Assembly: GCA_028551475.1 (NCBI GenBank)
Contig: CM052358.1
Coordinates: 188,501-252,500, forward strand
Source of the DNA: Casuarina equisetifolia
Taxonomy: Eukaryota > Streptophyta > Magnoliopsida > Fagales > Casuarinaceae
Direction: 5' to 3'
Length of the DNA: 64,000 nt
Every line of letters starts with the position of its first letter. The first letter of the stretch is position 1. The position numbers and the translations under genes were made by a program. Below the pieces are notes generated by a model. That model did no database searches and had not been told where the DNA came from. It worked only from the letters and a program-made list of their open reading frames with translations. This document shows positions 45,993 to 58,065 of the stretch, piece by piece.

Positions 45993-46939
45993 TCGGTGTT
46001 GAGAGCGAGGACGATATAAAAGCTCTTATAGGGCTTTGACAGCCTCCACCCTGCCCTTCAGCAATGTTTTTGACAAGCTCAAGAATTTTAAAAGGATAAT
46101 TCATTTACCTTTTTTCCCCTGAACATATGGATTGTCTGAAAGTGTTTGATTCAATAATTAATTTTTAAATCAATAATAAGTATGCTTGTTACATTTTTTA
46201 GGCTAATTCCAAGTATACAAAATTTGCCCTTGGTAAGTCTAAAATATTAAGAAATAAAGATTCTGTTAAAAATAATAGTAATTTCACAGTACCAATATCA
46301 AATATTAGCTTCAAAAAACTTAAACTGTTTTAGGTGTATGTTCAAGTGTTTACCTCATCATGGAAGGGACCCCTAAGGTTTCATCCCATTATTCCATCAT
46401 TGTAAATTGAATTTTTTATAATTTTTTTGTACTTAAACAAACAAATGTATTAAAAATAATAATTGTCACATATCATAAATATTTAAAATTTAGGTTATTT
46501 TTTATATGTTTATGTATTCTTCTCTTTTAATGACCGGTAACAAAGGAGGAAGTTGAATCCTTTTTGCAAAAATTTAAGATGCATACATCTAAAATGCCCG
46601 TTTAGGGGCTCACAACGTATGCCCCTTGGTTTGTAGAGCTAATTGTCAAAGGGCAAGCATGCAAGAGTCAAAGACCCCTGTCAAGGCTAGAGACCCGTCA
46701 AGGAGATTAGGTGAAAGAGAAAGTCATTACAATAAAGAAATTCAGCCAATCCCTATAACAACTTCAAAGGCTTGTAAACTCATTTGACCAACAATATCAT
46801 TTGCATTGGAAGTAATAGATATCATCCTCAAAAATCCCAATAGACACAAATGATATGGGATAGGTTCCATGGATTCATAGCAGTAAATGTTGAATGTATT
46901 AGTGCAAAGAGCAAGCCAGAACCAGACTGGCCAAAGGAA
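45993..46939. other. Spacer, no gene supported
   Basis: AT-rich sequence, with a slightly GC-richer patch at about 46,600-46,710. It includes the presumed 3' side of the next minus-strand gene. Confidence 0.4.
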
Positions 46940-49900
46940 TCACGCTACTGGATTACTTGCTCGAAATGATTCTTTTGTTACTCCGTAATAGACTGCTTCC
47001 TCGCCTAAATAAGTGACAAAATTCCAGCCGAAAGCTGATCCTCCAACCACATATGTCCCTGGTCCCTGAACATCTTCAGCCTCCGTCTCGGAGGCAGTTC
47101 CTGACGGTGGTTTACTCTCAGATGGCTCTGAGGATGCTGACTCTGTCTGAGGCTGCTCCATTGTTGGCTTGAGATCCTGGAGTTGTTCTGGCGGCTTCTG
47201 ACCATCCCGGTCTTCACCCGAAAGAGGCTGGCTTTCCGGGATATTCTTACTCTTCTTATTCGTAGAACCTGTTTCTGCCGTAATCTCTTTGTACAGCTCC
47301 ATCAGCAGCTTCATCTCTACAAATAGCAAGTTTCGAAGCCATGAAGATGTCATGAAACAACAAATTTTTTTTTCTCATCTACCACATAAACACCTATGGG
47401 CAACACCTCATGGACTTGATCAAGTGATTATGGACAATGGATCCTATAGTGTGGTTAGAAGTGCACGATTTAGAGAAATGGACAGGCATGGATGGAGTCC
47501 AGAAGGGCAGGAAACGGTGATTCTTCACAAAACAGTAATTTTATGTCATGAGTAGAGCTAATGACTCCTCATTTGGATGAAAATCTATCTAACACTTGGC
47601 TATAAAACATTCTAGAATTCAGGGCGACCACAAGCAAAGCAGGCCAAACAACTTCAGAGGAGATCAAGGATGGCTAGCCATGAGATTTGGCTAAAAGGTT
47701 CAAGGATAATCCATCTCACATGCCTCAGATACTCTGTAAAGAAATACATCAGCTGAACGAATTATGACTTAATGATATTCAGCGAAGCCAAAGATAAAGA
47801 ACCTTTGCATTCATATATGTATAAAGGAAAGTGAATACATACCTCAATTTTAAAAGTAAAAAATTGGAAAGAGAGGACAGACTACTATAATTACAGGGGA
47901 ATGATGAACACTGTGACAACTACAAGATTGAAACTGCCAAATAAAATGGAATATAAAACTGTTTGTTTTTGTTTCCCTGAAGAATTGAACTTTGACAAGC
48001 CAAATTGCACCAATGTGAATAGCCAAGGGAGTGTTGAGCTTACGTTCTTGTATTTTATGTGCTGCCTTGCAATTCCGAAAATCAGGGGTACAGAGAACCT
48101 TAAAGAAAACCAAAAAACAAGGAAAGCTCAGGTCCATCATGCTTAATATATTTTACAACAGAAATGAAGCACTCCAATATGCTATTATCTCGCCAGAAGT
48201 AATTACATCCCGACGTGAAAAACAGGAATTTGAAGTCCATTTGTCATTACATTTTGCAGTCTGAAAGAAAAGAATAAATCTTTAAAGCACTTGATGGCTT
48301 GATTCGAATTGAGCAAAAAAATTATCACGGTAAATGTAGGTAAGTATAAAAAGCAAAAACATTTAAGTGCCCTCCAAAGCATGTTGATGCTGGGAAAATG
48401 GAAAGAGTACATAAAAGTATAACTATTCAACCACTAGTCAAGGCAACCAGAAAGCATTTTGACAAAAGTTTTGATTGAATACAAAATACAGAAAAATGCT
48501 CATCGGGTTATCGTCAATGTTGGCTGGACTAAATACTAAGAAGAATGGAGCTGGTCTGGATTCCAAAATTATTTATAGGGCCAACATAAACTAAAACTTT
48601 TATCTGAGAAATGCTTCATGAGCAGTTTCCCAATAGAAAGAGTGAAGCAGACAATTTCAATGATGTATTAAGATCAATTTACTGTGTATTCAGATAAATA
48701 GAAAATTTAGATCTGAGGATTTCCTGACAATGTATTAAGATCAATTTTACCTATCATTTGCAGTTTATATATTGGCCTCATCCGAAGTCCACTTTCCTCT
48801 TCTCATGCCAAACTAGTACATTGGCCTGAAGGTTGCAACATATTATATCCATCACTAATGAGATGGAACTCATCAAGTAGCAAAACTCAAATAATTTTTC
48901 TTGTTCTGGTTTTTGGCGGGCAAATACAAGCCAAGCACAAATATGGAGACAAAGCATTTGACCCCACCCTTCAACACCAGTTTGCATGGAGAAAACGTGC
49001 CACTTGGTATGATATCAAGAAGCGAACAATTTTACCATCTGCATTTGGACTATTAATAACTAGGCCAACAACACTCATTAGCCTAGATGTTCCTCTGCAC
49101 TCTGGATACCTAGCTTCATGAACACTCAAGATGGGGCATACATATTTATGCCGAGGTGTATTAGCTTAAGCACATGCCCCAAATAGCATCAGATCTAAAC
49201 CAGGAAGATGGAAAATAAAACTACACACTCTTGTCGTTTTCCAGATACTACATCATAAGATATCACTCAATCACTATAGATAATTCTCGTGTCTTCATGT
49301 CCCATCCCCACAACTCAGCGTGCCTGCTGAAAGTTGTTCATAATAACCATAAACAAAAGAGACAAGACAATGAAAGACAAAATTTATATAGCATTTACCA
49401 ACTTTCTAAGGCACCAATTTCATGAAAACCCATTGACTCAGATTCCGCACATGTTAAAAGGAAGCACTCACCGTGATCGTATCAAAACCTTTGTTTCAAA
49501 CACACTGATACTAGACACTACATAATTCCTACCCTCGGGGATCCCGTGTCAGTGACCTTCAAGCGAATGACACAGGACAAAAATTACCAGCAGCCGAAGC
49601 ACCATTTGGAAACACTAATTCTACTATAAGAAATGTCAGATTTTGTCCAAATTCCAACAAACGTGTCATAATTTTGTATCCATGAGAAAAACCCACAAAT
49701 GGAAACATTAGAAATCCTCATTATAACTCCAAATTATGAAATAAAGATGGAAGCCAAGAAATGGGATCAGAAATATTTCAAGAACTCTAACTAAATTTTC
49801 GATCTCTTAGCTACAAGGCCCAAATTTACCTCAAGAAAATGAGGACGAAGCTCTTTAACAACCGTACGCATCTTGAAGTACTAAGTATTTTGTACACCAC

Positions 49901-50036
49901 TTTCAAGCGGCCTCTTCTTGCTCTTAGGAAGAAGAGGAGGAGTAGGAGCAGGAGGCTGCGGAGGCGGGCACGGGACCGTGGTTGGTGGGTTTGGGAGGTG
50001 GGTCGCCGTGGTCTGAGCTGGCAACGGTTCTTCCAT
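46940..50036 (-). CDS. Conserved plant protein of unknown function, three exons; in-frame TAG in exon 1
   Basis: Exons are 49830-50036, 48044-48098 and 46940-47316, with consistent phases and GT/AG borders. Exon 1 starts MEEPLPAQTTATHLPNPPTT, is Pro-rich, and carries a basic motif PKSKKRPLE that could serve nuclear import. Codon 52 is TAG (49,881-49,883), followed in frame by YFKMRTVVKELRPHFLE. Exon 2 encodes VLCTPDFRNCKAAHKIQE. Exon 3 continues QMKLLMELYKEITAETG, an acidic/Gln-rich linker, and the conserved C-terminus GTYVVGGSAFGWNFVTYLG and VYYGVTKESFR, ending at 46,940. I recall this layout as a conserved single-copy plant protein without an established role. Translation could start at the internal ATG (MRTVVKEL...), giving 157 residues. 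Otherwise the gene is disabled. Introns are about 1.7 and 0.7 kb. Confidence 0.72.
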
Positions 50037-50288
50037 TGATAGTCTTCTCTGGGTCTCGCTTTCCCTCAGTTCCGAGAATTTGACGGTACGTCGGTCGGAA
50101 AAACCGTATGCCGAGGTCGGTGCTTAACTCCCCTTTACGTTCGCCTGTAAACGATTGCCGGAGGACTAGTCCAGTTACCAAGGGGGATCGGACTCAGGGA
50201 ATGCGAAACCCAAAGGGACCAATGGGGTAGATACTTAAAAAAGGGCCCTCGACGTTGGGCCAATATCCAAGCATCACCGTCCAATATC

Positions 50289-50382
50289 AAGTGATCTCTT
50301 CTTGCTTTGGGAGCAGGAGGCTGCACAGGAGGCCATTGGGCCGTGGTTGGACACTTTGAGAGGTGGGTCGCGGTTCTTCCAT
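50289..50382 (-). pseudogene. Partial duplicate of exon 1 of the neighbouring gene
   Basis: The minus strand from 50,382 begins ATGGAAGAACCG like the functional exon at 50,036. It keeps CCAACCACGG, GCAGCCTCCTGCTCC and AGCAAGAAGAG blocks but has indels that change the frame. Upstream sequence is also similar (TCAATGGAAGAACCG). It is a decayed local duplication of the first exon, about 350 bp upstream. Confidence 0.7.
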
Positions 50383-50400
50383 TGATGTTCTCTCTGTTTA

Positions 50401-51036
50401 CGAAGTCCAAGGATTTTTTTTACAATGGAGTAGTCATCCATATTCCAAAAAAATTTGTTACTCGATTTAAGTTTTTCAATTATAAATAAAAATTTTTAAG
50501 ACTTCATTTTTTTTTCATCTAAAATTTTTGTTAAGAATAATATGGGTTGTCCTATATTTTTTAGATTTTACTTGATTTTGTTTTTCAAAGTGAAATGTAT
50601 CTTTTCGCATAAAGCTAGTTTTAAGTAGGAAATTTATTTACTGACATTGTATTAAATACTAAGCTGAAGAACATTATTTTTATAATCATCTATTTGGTCA
50701 AATATTTTTTAAAAAAAAAATAAAAAATGAGAATAAGAAAATTTAAGAGATTTATTGAGAGAATGGAAAGCTCAAATGCTGGCTTCTCATGTAATAAATC
50801 CCCATCTACCACTAGATTCTTAGGATTTGGACTTTGGTCAATTCATTTGATTCAAATAAACACATTTCCAAAAAGCTTGTACATTTTATTAGAAGTTTCT
50901 CTCTCTCAAGCATTATCCAATTAGGATTTCTTTTGCTTTTAGTTTAAAAAGAAAAGAATATAGGAGAACTTGCAAGGCTGAAAAAAGTACATAAAAGAGT
51001 TACAATTCATGTAGGCATTAGTGAGAAAGGGTTACT
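50401..51036. other. AT-rich spacer
   Basis: No gene seen. It ends exactly where similarity to the tail of the phytosulfokine unit begins. Confidence 0.4.
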
Positions 51037-51411
51037 TTGTGTGAAGAGGCATATATCTATCCTGTTCTTGAAAAATCCTTAGGAGATAATAGCAAAACCT
51101 AACCTTGCTGTGTGCGCATCTTGTAAAGAATCGTCAGCAATGGAGTTCCCTTGTCTCGATTGTTTTCTGACCTTAGATGGGGAATTGTTGATGCGTTGTT
51201 GATTTACAGCTTGGTGTCCAAGTCCAAGTCCAAGTCCAGGTCCAATAAGTCAAATAAGGGCAGAGGATCAAGAACTTGAGCCTCAAAGATAGGCCTCCAA
51301 GGGTCCAAAGAAAAGGATGGTCGAAAGTAATTGTGCAAAATGACATGCAAATTTCTTAATAAAGAAAGCATCCGAAGAATCCTTTAGAATCCCCTCCAAA
51401 GCCTCCGCCAA
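51037..51411 (+). repeat. Tail fragment of a phytosulfokine unit
   Basis: Near-identical to 32,316-32,697, from TTGTGTGAAGAGGCATAT to CCTCCGCCAA, and then directly joined to the head of copy B. This is the tail-to-head junction expected of a tandem array. Confidence 0.93.
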
Positions 51412-52679
51412 GAACTGGGATGCTATGACGATTCTGGTGAAAAGAAAATGCTTGGATGTTGAATCATGCTCTAGATAAGACGGGGTGACTTTAACTCGTA
51501 GTGCAATCCAGACGTGTGTATCTTTTCAGAAAATGACTGCAACAAAGATGAGATCTGGGGAGTTGTTTTGTAACCAGCAAGACAATTTACTTTTGCACTG
51601 TGGAAAAGGATTTACGAAAATAGTTCTTCACTGTTTAGGGTGTTGGAGCCCGCAGGCTTTCCCTGTTCTTTTCTGTCATCCATCGTGGTGCCTATAGCTA
51701 CGAAATTGATGTAGAACGAAAAACTAAGCTTCTTCTGCTTTTGTCAACTCTTGTCCCTAGCCATATGCAAAGGCCGAGTTCTGATAATGGAACAATTCTA
51801 GATGATGGGATAGCACCAATTTCCTCGAGCAATTGCCACGTCGGGATTTGTAGTTTTCAAATTTGAAGAACAGTAGTTACTAGATCAATGAAAAACTCAT
51901 TAAAGAAGTTGTCAATTAAGCATCGCTTTCCAAGAGATCACTCTCCAAACACGTGTTTCAACTTCAGGCATTGTAATTCATGAATCTTCATATATTTCAA
52001 GCGATTAATCTTCTCCTCGCATGGAAACTTGAGTCAGCTATGCGGCAACACAATTTTCTATCTCAGGATTTCTCGAGAAACTTGGAATTGTCGTGTTAAA
52101 TAACGGCGAAAACGAATATAAAGTTGAAAGGTATGTATCTTCAAGAACAGCATATGTATGTATCCATTTCTAATTCCATTATTCATAAGAAGTGATCTTC
52201 ATATTAGACAAACTTATTCCTGGAAAAACTACTAAAGAGGTAGCACCTCAAATCATGTGAGTGAGCTCACCCAAATTTTCTACTCATCCCCACAAAAAAA
52301 AAAAGAAACAACGTATGAGTCGCTCCAAACTAACGTATCTGCTCATGACGGCAATGACTGTAGAAGTTATTTGATCCCAGAGCCATCAGTTTCGCAGGCC
52401 ACTTACAGAACATACATATCGCCTGTGGAAGGAAGGAACTCGTAAAACTTATTCTGAAAAAGGCAATTCAACAGACTTACCTGGACTCAATTCCGTTACT
52501 GTTAATTACGTAAGACAATAACCATGTAAGTAATGAAATTTACCATGTTACAAAGATCATGTGAGCATTTACCAAATGAGCCGTCAACTTCCATCTTGCC
52601 CCTAATATAACCAACTATGCATTTTCGCTTTTGGCCTCCTCGGGCCCTTCAATGCAGAGCAGTGGAGGGTAAACAGGAT

Positions 52680-53125
52680 TACAGCGATCACGCGGAAGGC
52701 TAGCGGATTTGGTACAATTCTGGGTGAAGGCCTTGGAAGGCACTACCGAGAAGTCACTGAGAATGTATTGAGCAGATTTGGCCTTGCGACCTATGATTAC
52801 AATTTGAAGGGAGTAAAAGGGATTTCTCAAGAGGGAACCCGAGACCTCAGACTCATTGTTAAGTCTTTACAACCATTTTTTTCCTCCAGAGACCCTCTAG
52901 ACCCTTATTTATAGCCATTTGACTCCAACGACTATAACTAACTAACAGTAATAACAGACATAACTGTCATGCATAACAGAAACAACGGCTACTAACAAAC
53001 TTAACAAACAGCCGTTAAATGACTCACTATGTTTATTGAATCTGAGGGAAACGACTACGTTTTAACATCTTTATTTTTTGCCCATCAATGACTTCTCTTG
53101 AGAGCTTATTTCTAGGAACGTTGCA
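52680..53125 (-). repeat. 3' LTR of the chromovirus
   Basis: 446 bp. On the plus strand it starts TACAGCGATCACG and ends ACGTTGCA. The polyprotein stop codon (53,112-53,114) lies inside it. Confidence 0.93.
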
Positions 53126-56100
53126 TCCCTCCCTCCTTAACAACAAGCGTGTCCTCACGATTGAAATGTGGATATCTTCTATCAAATAGTCTTGCATCAA
53201 CCCACGTAGCTTCTTGTACAGGAAGACCTTGCCAGTGAACCAAAAATTAAACTTGCTTCCTTTTAATTCTATGCTCTAGAATAGCTTGGGGTTGAGGGCT
53301 GATAACACCTTCATGATTAAGATAAGCTGGCAGCTCGGGTTGTACTTCCTCCCTTTTTCCTAAGAACCTTTTAAGTTGAGAAACGTGGAAGACATCGTGA
53401 ATCCATGAATCAGAATTCAATCTTAAGCGATAGGCCACTGCTCCAATTTTCTGAATGACTTGAAAGGGCCCATAATACCTTGCAGATAGCTTGAAATTTT
53501 GCCTAACCTCCACTGAGCTTCCTCTGTAAGGTTGAAGCTTTAGATAAACCCAATCTCCAATGTCAAATACTTCTTCCTTGTGATCCTTGTCATAATACTT
53601 CTGCATTCTTTGTTGAGCTACTAGCAACCTTTCTTTAATGTCTTTCAAAACCGTATCTCTGGTTTGCAGTTCATGATCTACCGAAGCAACAGAAGTGGAT
53701 CCAGGTAGATATGATAACAATGTTGGTGGTGCTATCCCGTAAACCAATTCATAAGGAGATTTCTGAGTAGCCCCATGTACACTTGTGTTGTAACAGAATT
53801 CTGCCCAAGACAACCACTTAACCCATTCCTTTGGATGATCACCTGTAAAACACCTTAAGTAAACTTCAAGAGTTTTATTGACTACTTTCGATTGCCCATC
53901 TGTTTGTGGGTGGTATGCAGTGGAGAAGTTGAACTTAGTTCCTTGCAATTCAAATAGCTGTCTCCAAAAGTTGCTTGTGAACACAGCATCCCTATCACAT
54001 ACAATACTCCTTGGCATGCCGTAAAGCTTGAATATGTTTTCAAAAAATAACTGTGCAACACTTACAGCCGTATATGGATGAGTAAGGGCTATGAAATGAG
54101 CCATTTTTGATAGCCGATCCACAACTACCAGAATTACCTGTTTGCCTCTAGAATTTGGCAGCCCTTCTATGAAGTCCATTGCTATATCTTCCCAAATTTG
54201 GTGAGGAATTGGCATCGGCTGGAGTAATCCACTAGGTTTAGTGTTTTACCATTTGTTTTTTTGACATACGATACATTCCTTGACAAACTGCATCACTTGC
54301 TTCTTCATACAAGGCTAGTAAAACATTGCCTTAGTTCTCTGCAATGTTTTAAAATATCCTTCATGTGTGGAGCCATGAATTTCTTGCAATATAATAGGGA
54401 TAAGTGGGGAAGTTTTTCCTAAAAAGATTCTGTTATCAAAAAACAGAATGCCCTCTCGATATTGCCATTGAGGTCCTGCTTCTCCAGTGCCTATTTTGTT
54501 CAAAACCTCTTGCATTTCTTCGTTCTTGACAACTTCTTCCCGTATGGTATCAAGCCATTCTGGTACTATTATCGATAATGCTTTCACTTCTCCACTATTG
54601 TTGCTTTCTCCTAATTCCCAGTAAGAATTTCTTTCACAAGTATCATCACTTACTTCCTTGCCCTTTGCTTCCGTTACTTCTGTATATACTTCCCCCTCAG
54701 TCTGGCTAATCTCCACTTCATTTCTACGGGACAAGGCATCTGCAGCAAGATTGGTTTTTTCTGGTTTGTAATGGACCTCAAAATCATAACCCACCAACTT
54801 AATGAGCCAACGTTACTAAGCAGGAGTGGTGATTTTTTTATTCCAAAGGTTCTGCAAACTCTTTTGATCTGTTAACACTATGAACCTTTTCCCTAAAAGG
54901 TACTGTCTCCAACGCTTCACAGCTAGAATCAAGGCTAACACCTCTTTTTCATAAGTGGATAGGAGCAGATTTTTACCTTTCAAAGCTTGGCTATAATAAG
55001 CAATAGGCTGTTTATCTTGGGATAAAACAGCGCCAACTCCAATTGCACAAGCATCACATTCAACTAAAAAGGGAGAAGAGAAATCAGGTAATCTTAGAAC
55101 TGGTGCTTGAATCATAACTTGTTTTAATCTGTTAAAGGCTACTTCGGATTCTTTAGTCCAATTAAAGGCTTCCTTCTTCAATAATCTAGTGAGCGGGGCT
55201 GCTATAATTCCAAAGTTCTGAATAAACTTCCGGTAATATCCACTTAACCCCAGAAATCCCCTGAGAGCCTTTACAGTTTTGGGACTCGGCCATTCCATCA
55301 TGACTTTGATTTTTTCATAGTCAACTGCTACCCCCTCCTTAGTGATAACATGTCCCAGATACTACACGCTTCTAACTCCAAAAGCACACTTTTCTTTTTT
55401 GACAAAAAGCTGATTTTGTTAGAGTTTTTCAAAAACTAACTTCACATGCTCCTTATGTTCAGTCCAATCCTTGCTGTAAATTAGTATATCATCAAAAAAT
55501 ACTAATACAAAGTTGCCTAAATATTCTCTAAAAACCTTGTTCATCAAACTTTGGAAGGTTGATGGGGCATTGCATAGGCCAAAAGGCATAACCAGAAACT
55601 CATAATGGCCTGTAGGAGTTTGGAATGTTGTTTTTCCTATGTCTTTAGCTTGCATTCTGATCCGATGATAACCAGACCTAAGATCAAGCTTAGTGAATAA
55701 TCTGGCACCGTGTAGTTCATCTAAGAGTTCTTCCACAGTAGGAATTGGAAACCCGTCTTTAATTGTCTCCTTATTTAGTGCACGGTAATCCACACACATT
55801 CTCCATGTACCATCTTTTTTTCTAACTAAAATAACAGGAGAAGAAAAAGGGCTGTTGCTCTCCCTAATCACCCCTTCATCTACCATTTCCTGCACTAGTT
55901 TCTCAATTTCTCTTTTCTGCAAATAAGGGTATCAGTAAGGCCTGCTAGCCACTACCTTAGCCTCATTCCGGAGCTTTATTTGATGCTCATGACCTCTGTA
56001 AAGGGGCAACCCGTGAGGTTTATTGAAAATCAAATAATACTCCTGAAACAGATTCTCCAATTGCCTCGGTACAACATTGATCTGCTGCTGTTTGGATTGC

Positions 56101-57602
56101 TTCTCTACATGTTTTAAATACAAAACAACTCCCTCTTTTTGTTGTAAAAGCAATCTATTGAACTCTGACTCCCCAATCAATCTGTTTTTCAGTTTTTCAT
56201 CACCTTTCAGTTCAATCTTTTTACCATTCTGCAGAAACGTCATTCTCATTTCTGAGAACTCCCACCTCATTTCTCCTAATGACTGGAGCCAATGGATGCC
56301 TAAGATAACTCCCAGATTAGGAACTGGCAGTATGAAAAAATCGGCTTGCAGCCTATTTCCTTGCAACAGTAGTTTTACATTGGAGCAAAAACCTTCCCCA
56401 TGAATGGTCTGACCATTAGCCACTGCTACCTTAAAGATTTTACTCTCATCAGGCTGTAACTTTATTTTTTTTGCTAATTCAGCACTCACAAAATTGTAAG
56501 TGTTGCCAGAATCGATCAACACCACTATTCTAACCTGATTATCCCCCATGTGGCTTGAAATCCTCATAGTTTAGGGACAAGTGATACCAGAAAGTGCTGC
56601 TAAGGACAACATGCTTAATTCACCTTGCTCCTCCTTAATCTCTTCTATTGGTTTTATATGCTCTTCTCTAATCTCCCCGGGCCCCAATACTTCCAATAAG
56701 AACAATTTCTTGCATCTATATCCTGGACTGAACCTTTCATCACAGTTAAAACACAGACCACGAGCTCTCCTATTCATTATTTCTGGTTAAGTAAGTCTCT
56801 TAATAGGCATAGAGGGGCGAGTATCTCCTGGTTTAGGTGCAGGAACAATGCTAGTATTCTGACATTTAACAGTAGATGTAATACTCTGCCTATTACTCAG
56901 TTCTTTGGCCTCAAAAAGTTTAGCAAAGCCAATAGCAGCCGAGAGTGTGGGAGGATTGTGAGCAATCACATCCAGTCTATTTCTTTCTTGTAAGCTGCTG
57001 AGAAAATAACTAATAGATTGTGCAACATCTAAGTGTCCAGATCGAAGGAGAAGCTTACCAAACTGGAGTTGATATTCATGGACTGAGCCAGATTGCTTCA
57101 GCTTTGTCAGCTCACCAAAATGGTCAATGAACATAGTTGGCCCGAACTGCTTCATCAACTCCGCTGGAAGGATGGTCCAAGTCAGTTGTCTATCACCATA
57201 CTCTTTTTTAAGGAGTTGATAAACCAATTGAGCTTCACCATCCAGATGCCAGGAAGCTATTCGAACTTGGTCCTCTATGGGCGTATCATGAAAATCAAAG
57301 AACTGAACTGCCCGATCTATCCACCAAGTTGGATCCGAGCCTCCATCAAACTTAGGAAATTCCAGACGAACAGTGCGAGTCTAAATTTGCCCCCTTGAGG
57401 ATTGTCTGTCATCACGATGACGATTACGATTAAAGTGAGACGAAGAACTCTCAGCATTTTCCTTTAAAGGATCAACTCGTGCAGCAACACCATCGATCTT
57501 AACATTTAGAGCATCAACTATGTGATTCATAGTTTCGGTAAGCTCCTTGAGTTGCAGCTGAAGGTGCTCATTAGAAATCTTTTCAGGATTTCCAGTGGTC
57601 AT
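53112..57602 (-). pseudogene. gag-pol polyprotein of the chromovirus with eleven premature stops and no frameshift
   Basis: From the ATG at 57,602 to TAG at 53,112 everything lies in one frame (1,496 codons). In order: gag core; zinc knuckle C-x2-C...C near 56,745 with the usual His replaced by Tyr; protease LIDSG near 56,513; reverse transcriptase with [30 protein letters not shown] and the FFDD active site near 55,490; RNase H (VECDACAIGVGAVL); integrase with C-x2-C and DDE region; and the chromodomain FLVHWQGLPVQEATWVDARL near 53,200. The integrase Glu after QTDGQS is Lys. Premature stops start at 57,381, 56,787, 56,571, 55,932, 55,419, 55,362, 54,816, 54,813, 54,315, 54,246 and 53,247. 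The element cannot make its own proteins. Confidence 0.93.
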
Positions 57603-57619
57603 GGCTCCATATACCGCTT

Positions 57620-58065
57620 TGCAGCGATCACGCGAAAGGCTAGCGGATTTGGTACAATTCTGGGTGAAGGCCTTGGAAGGCACTACCGAGAAGTCACCGA
57701 GAATGTATTGAGCAGATTTGGCCTTGCGACCTATGATTACAATTTGAAGGGAGTAAAAGGGATTTCTCAAGAGGGAACTCGAGACCTCAGACTCATTGTT
57801 AAGTCTTTACAACCATTTTTTTCTTCCAGAGACCCTCTAGACCCTTATTTATAGTCATTTGACTCCAACGACTATAACTAACTAACAGCAATAACAGACA
57901 TAATTGTCATGCATAACATAAACAACGGCTACTAACAAACTTAACAAACAACCGTTAAATGACTCACTGTGTTTATTGAATCTGAGGGAAACGACTACAT
58001 TTTAACATCTTTATTTGTTGCCCATCAATGACTTCTCTTGAGAGCTTATTTCTAGGAACGTTGTA
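57620..58065 (-). repeat. 5' LTR of the chromovirus
   Basis: 446 bp. On the plus strand it starts TGCAGCGATCACG and ends ACGTTGTA. Fourteen differences from the other LTR were counted by eye. Confidence 0.93.

Larger units (their letters stand above)
52680..58065 (-). mobile_element. Chromovirus (Ty3/gypsy) LTR retrotransposon, full length but defective
   Basis: Identical-length LTRs (446 bp) at 52,680-53,125 and 57,620-58,065 bound a minus-strand gag-pol. The host site GGAT (or AGGAT, one base ambiguous) is duplicated. Copy A shows the empty site. By my alignment the LTRs differ at 14 of 446 positions, 12 of them transitions. After the 5' LTR (right end) stands a degenerate Met-tRNA primer site (GGTATATGGAGCC). 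Before the 3' LTR is the purine tract GGAGGGAGGGA. The coding region ends in a chromodomain, which places it among the chromoviruses. The insertion postdates the unit duplication. Confidence 0.95.

Noticed and set aside
57522-57854. Plus-strand 110-codon frame over the chromovirus LTR
   Set aside because: It lies within the LTR and its edge, opposite to gag-pol, and is repeated in the other LTR. No coding support.
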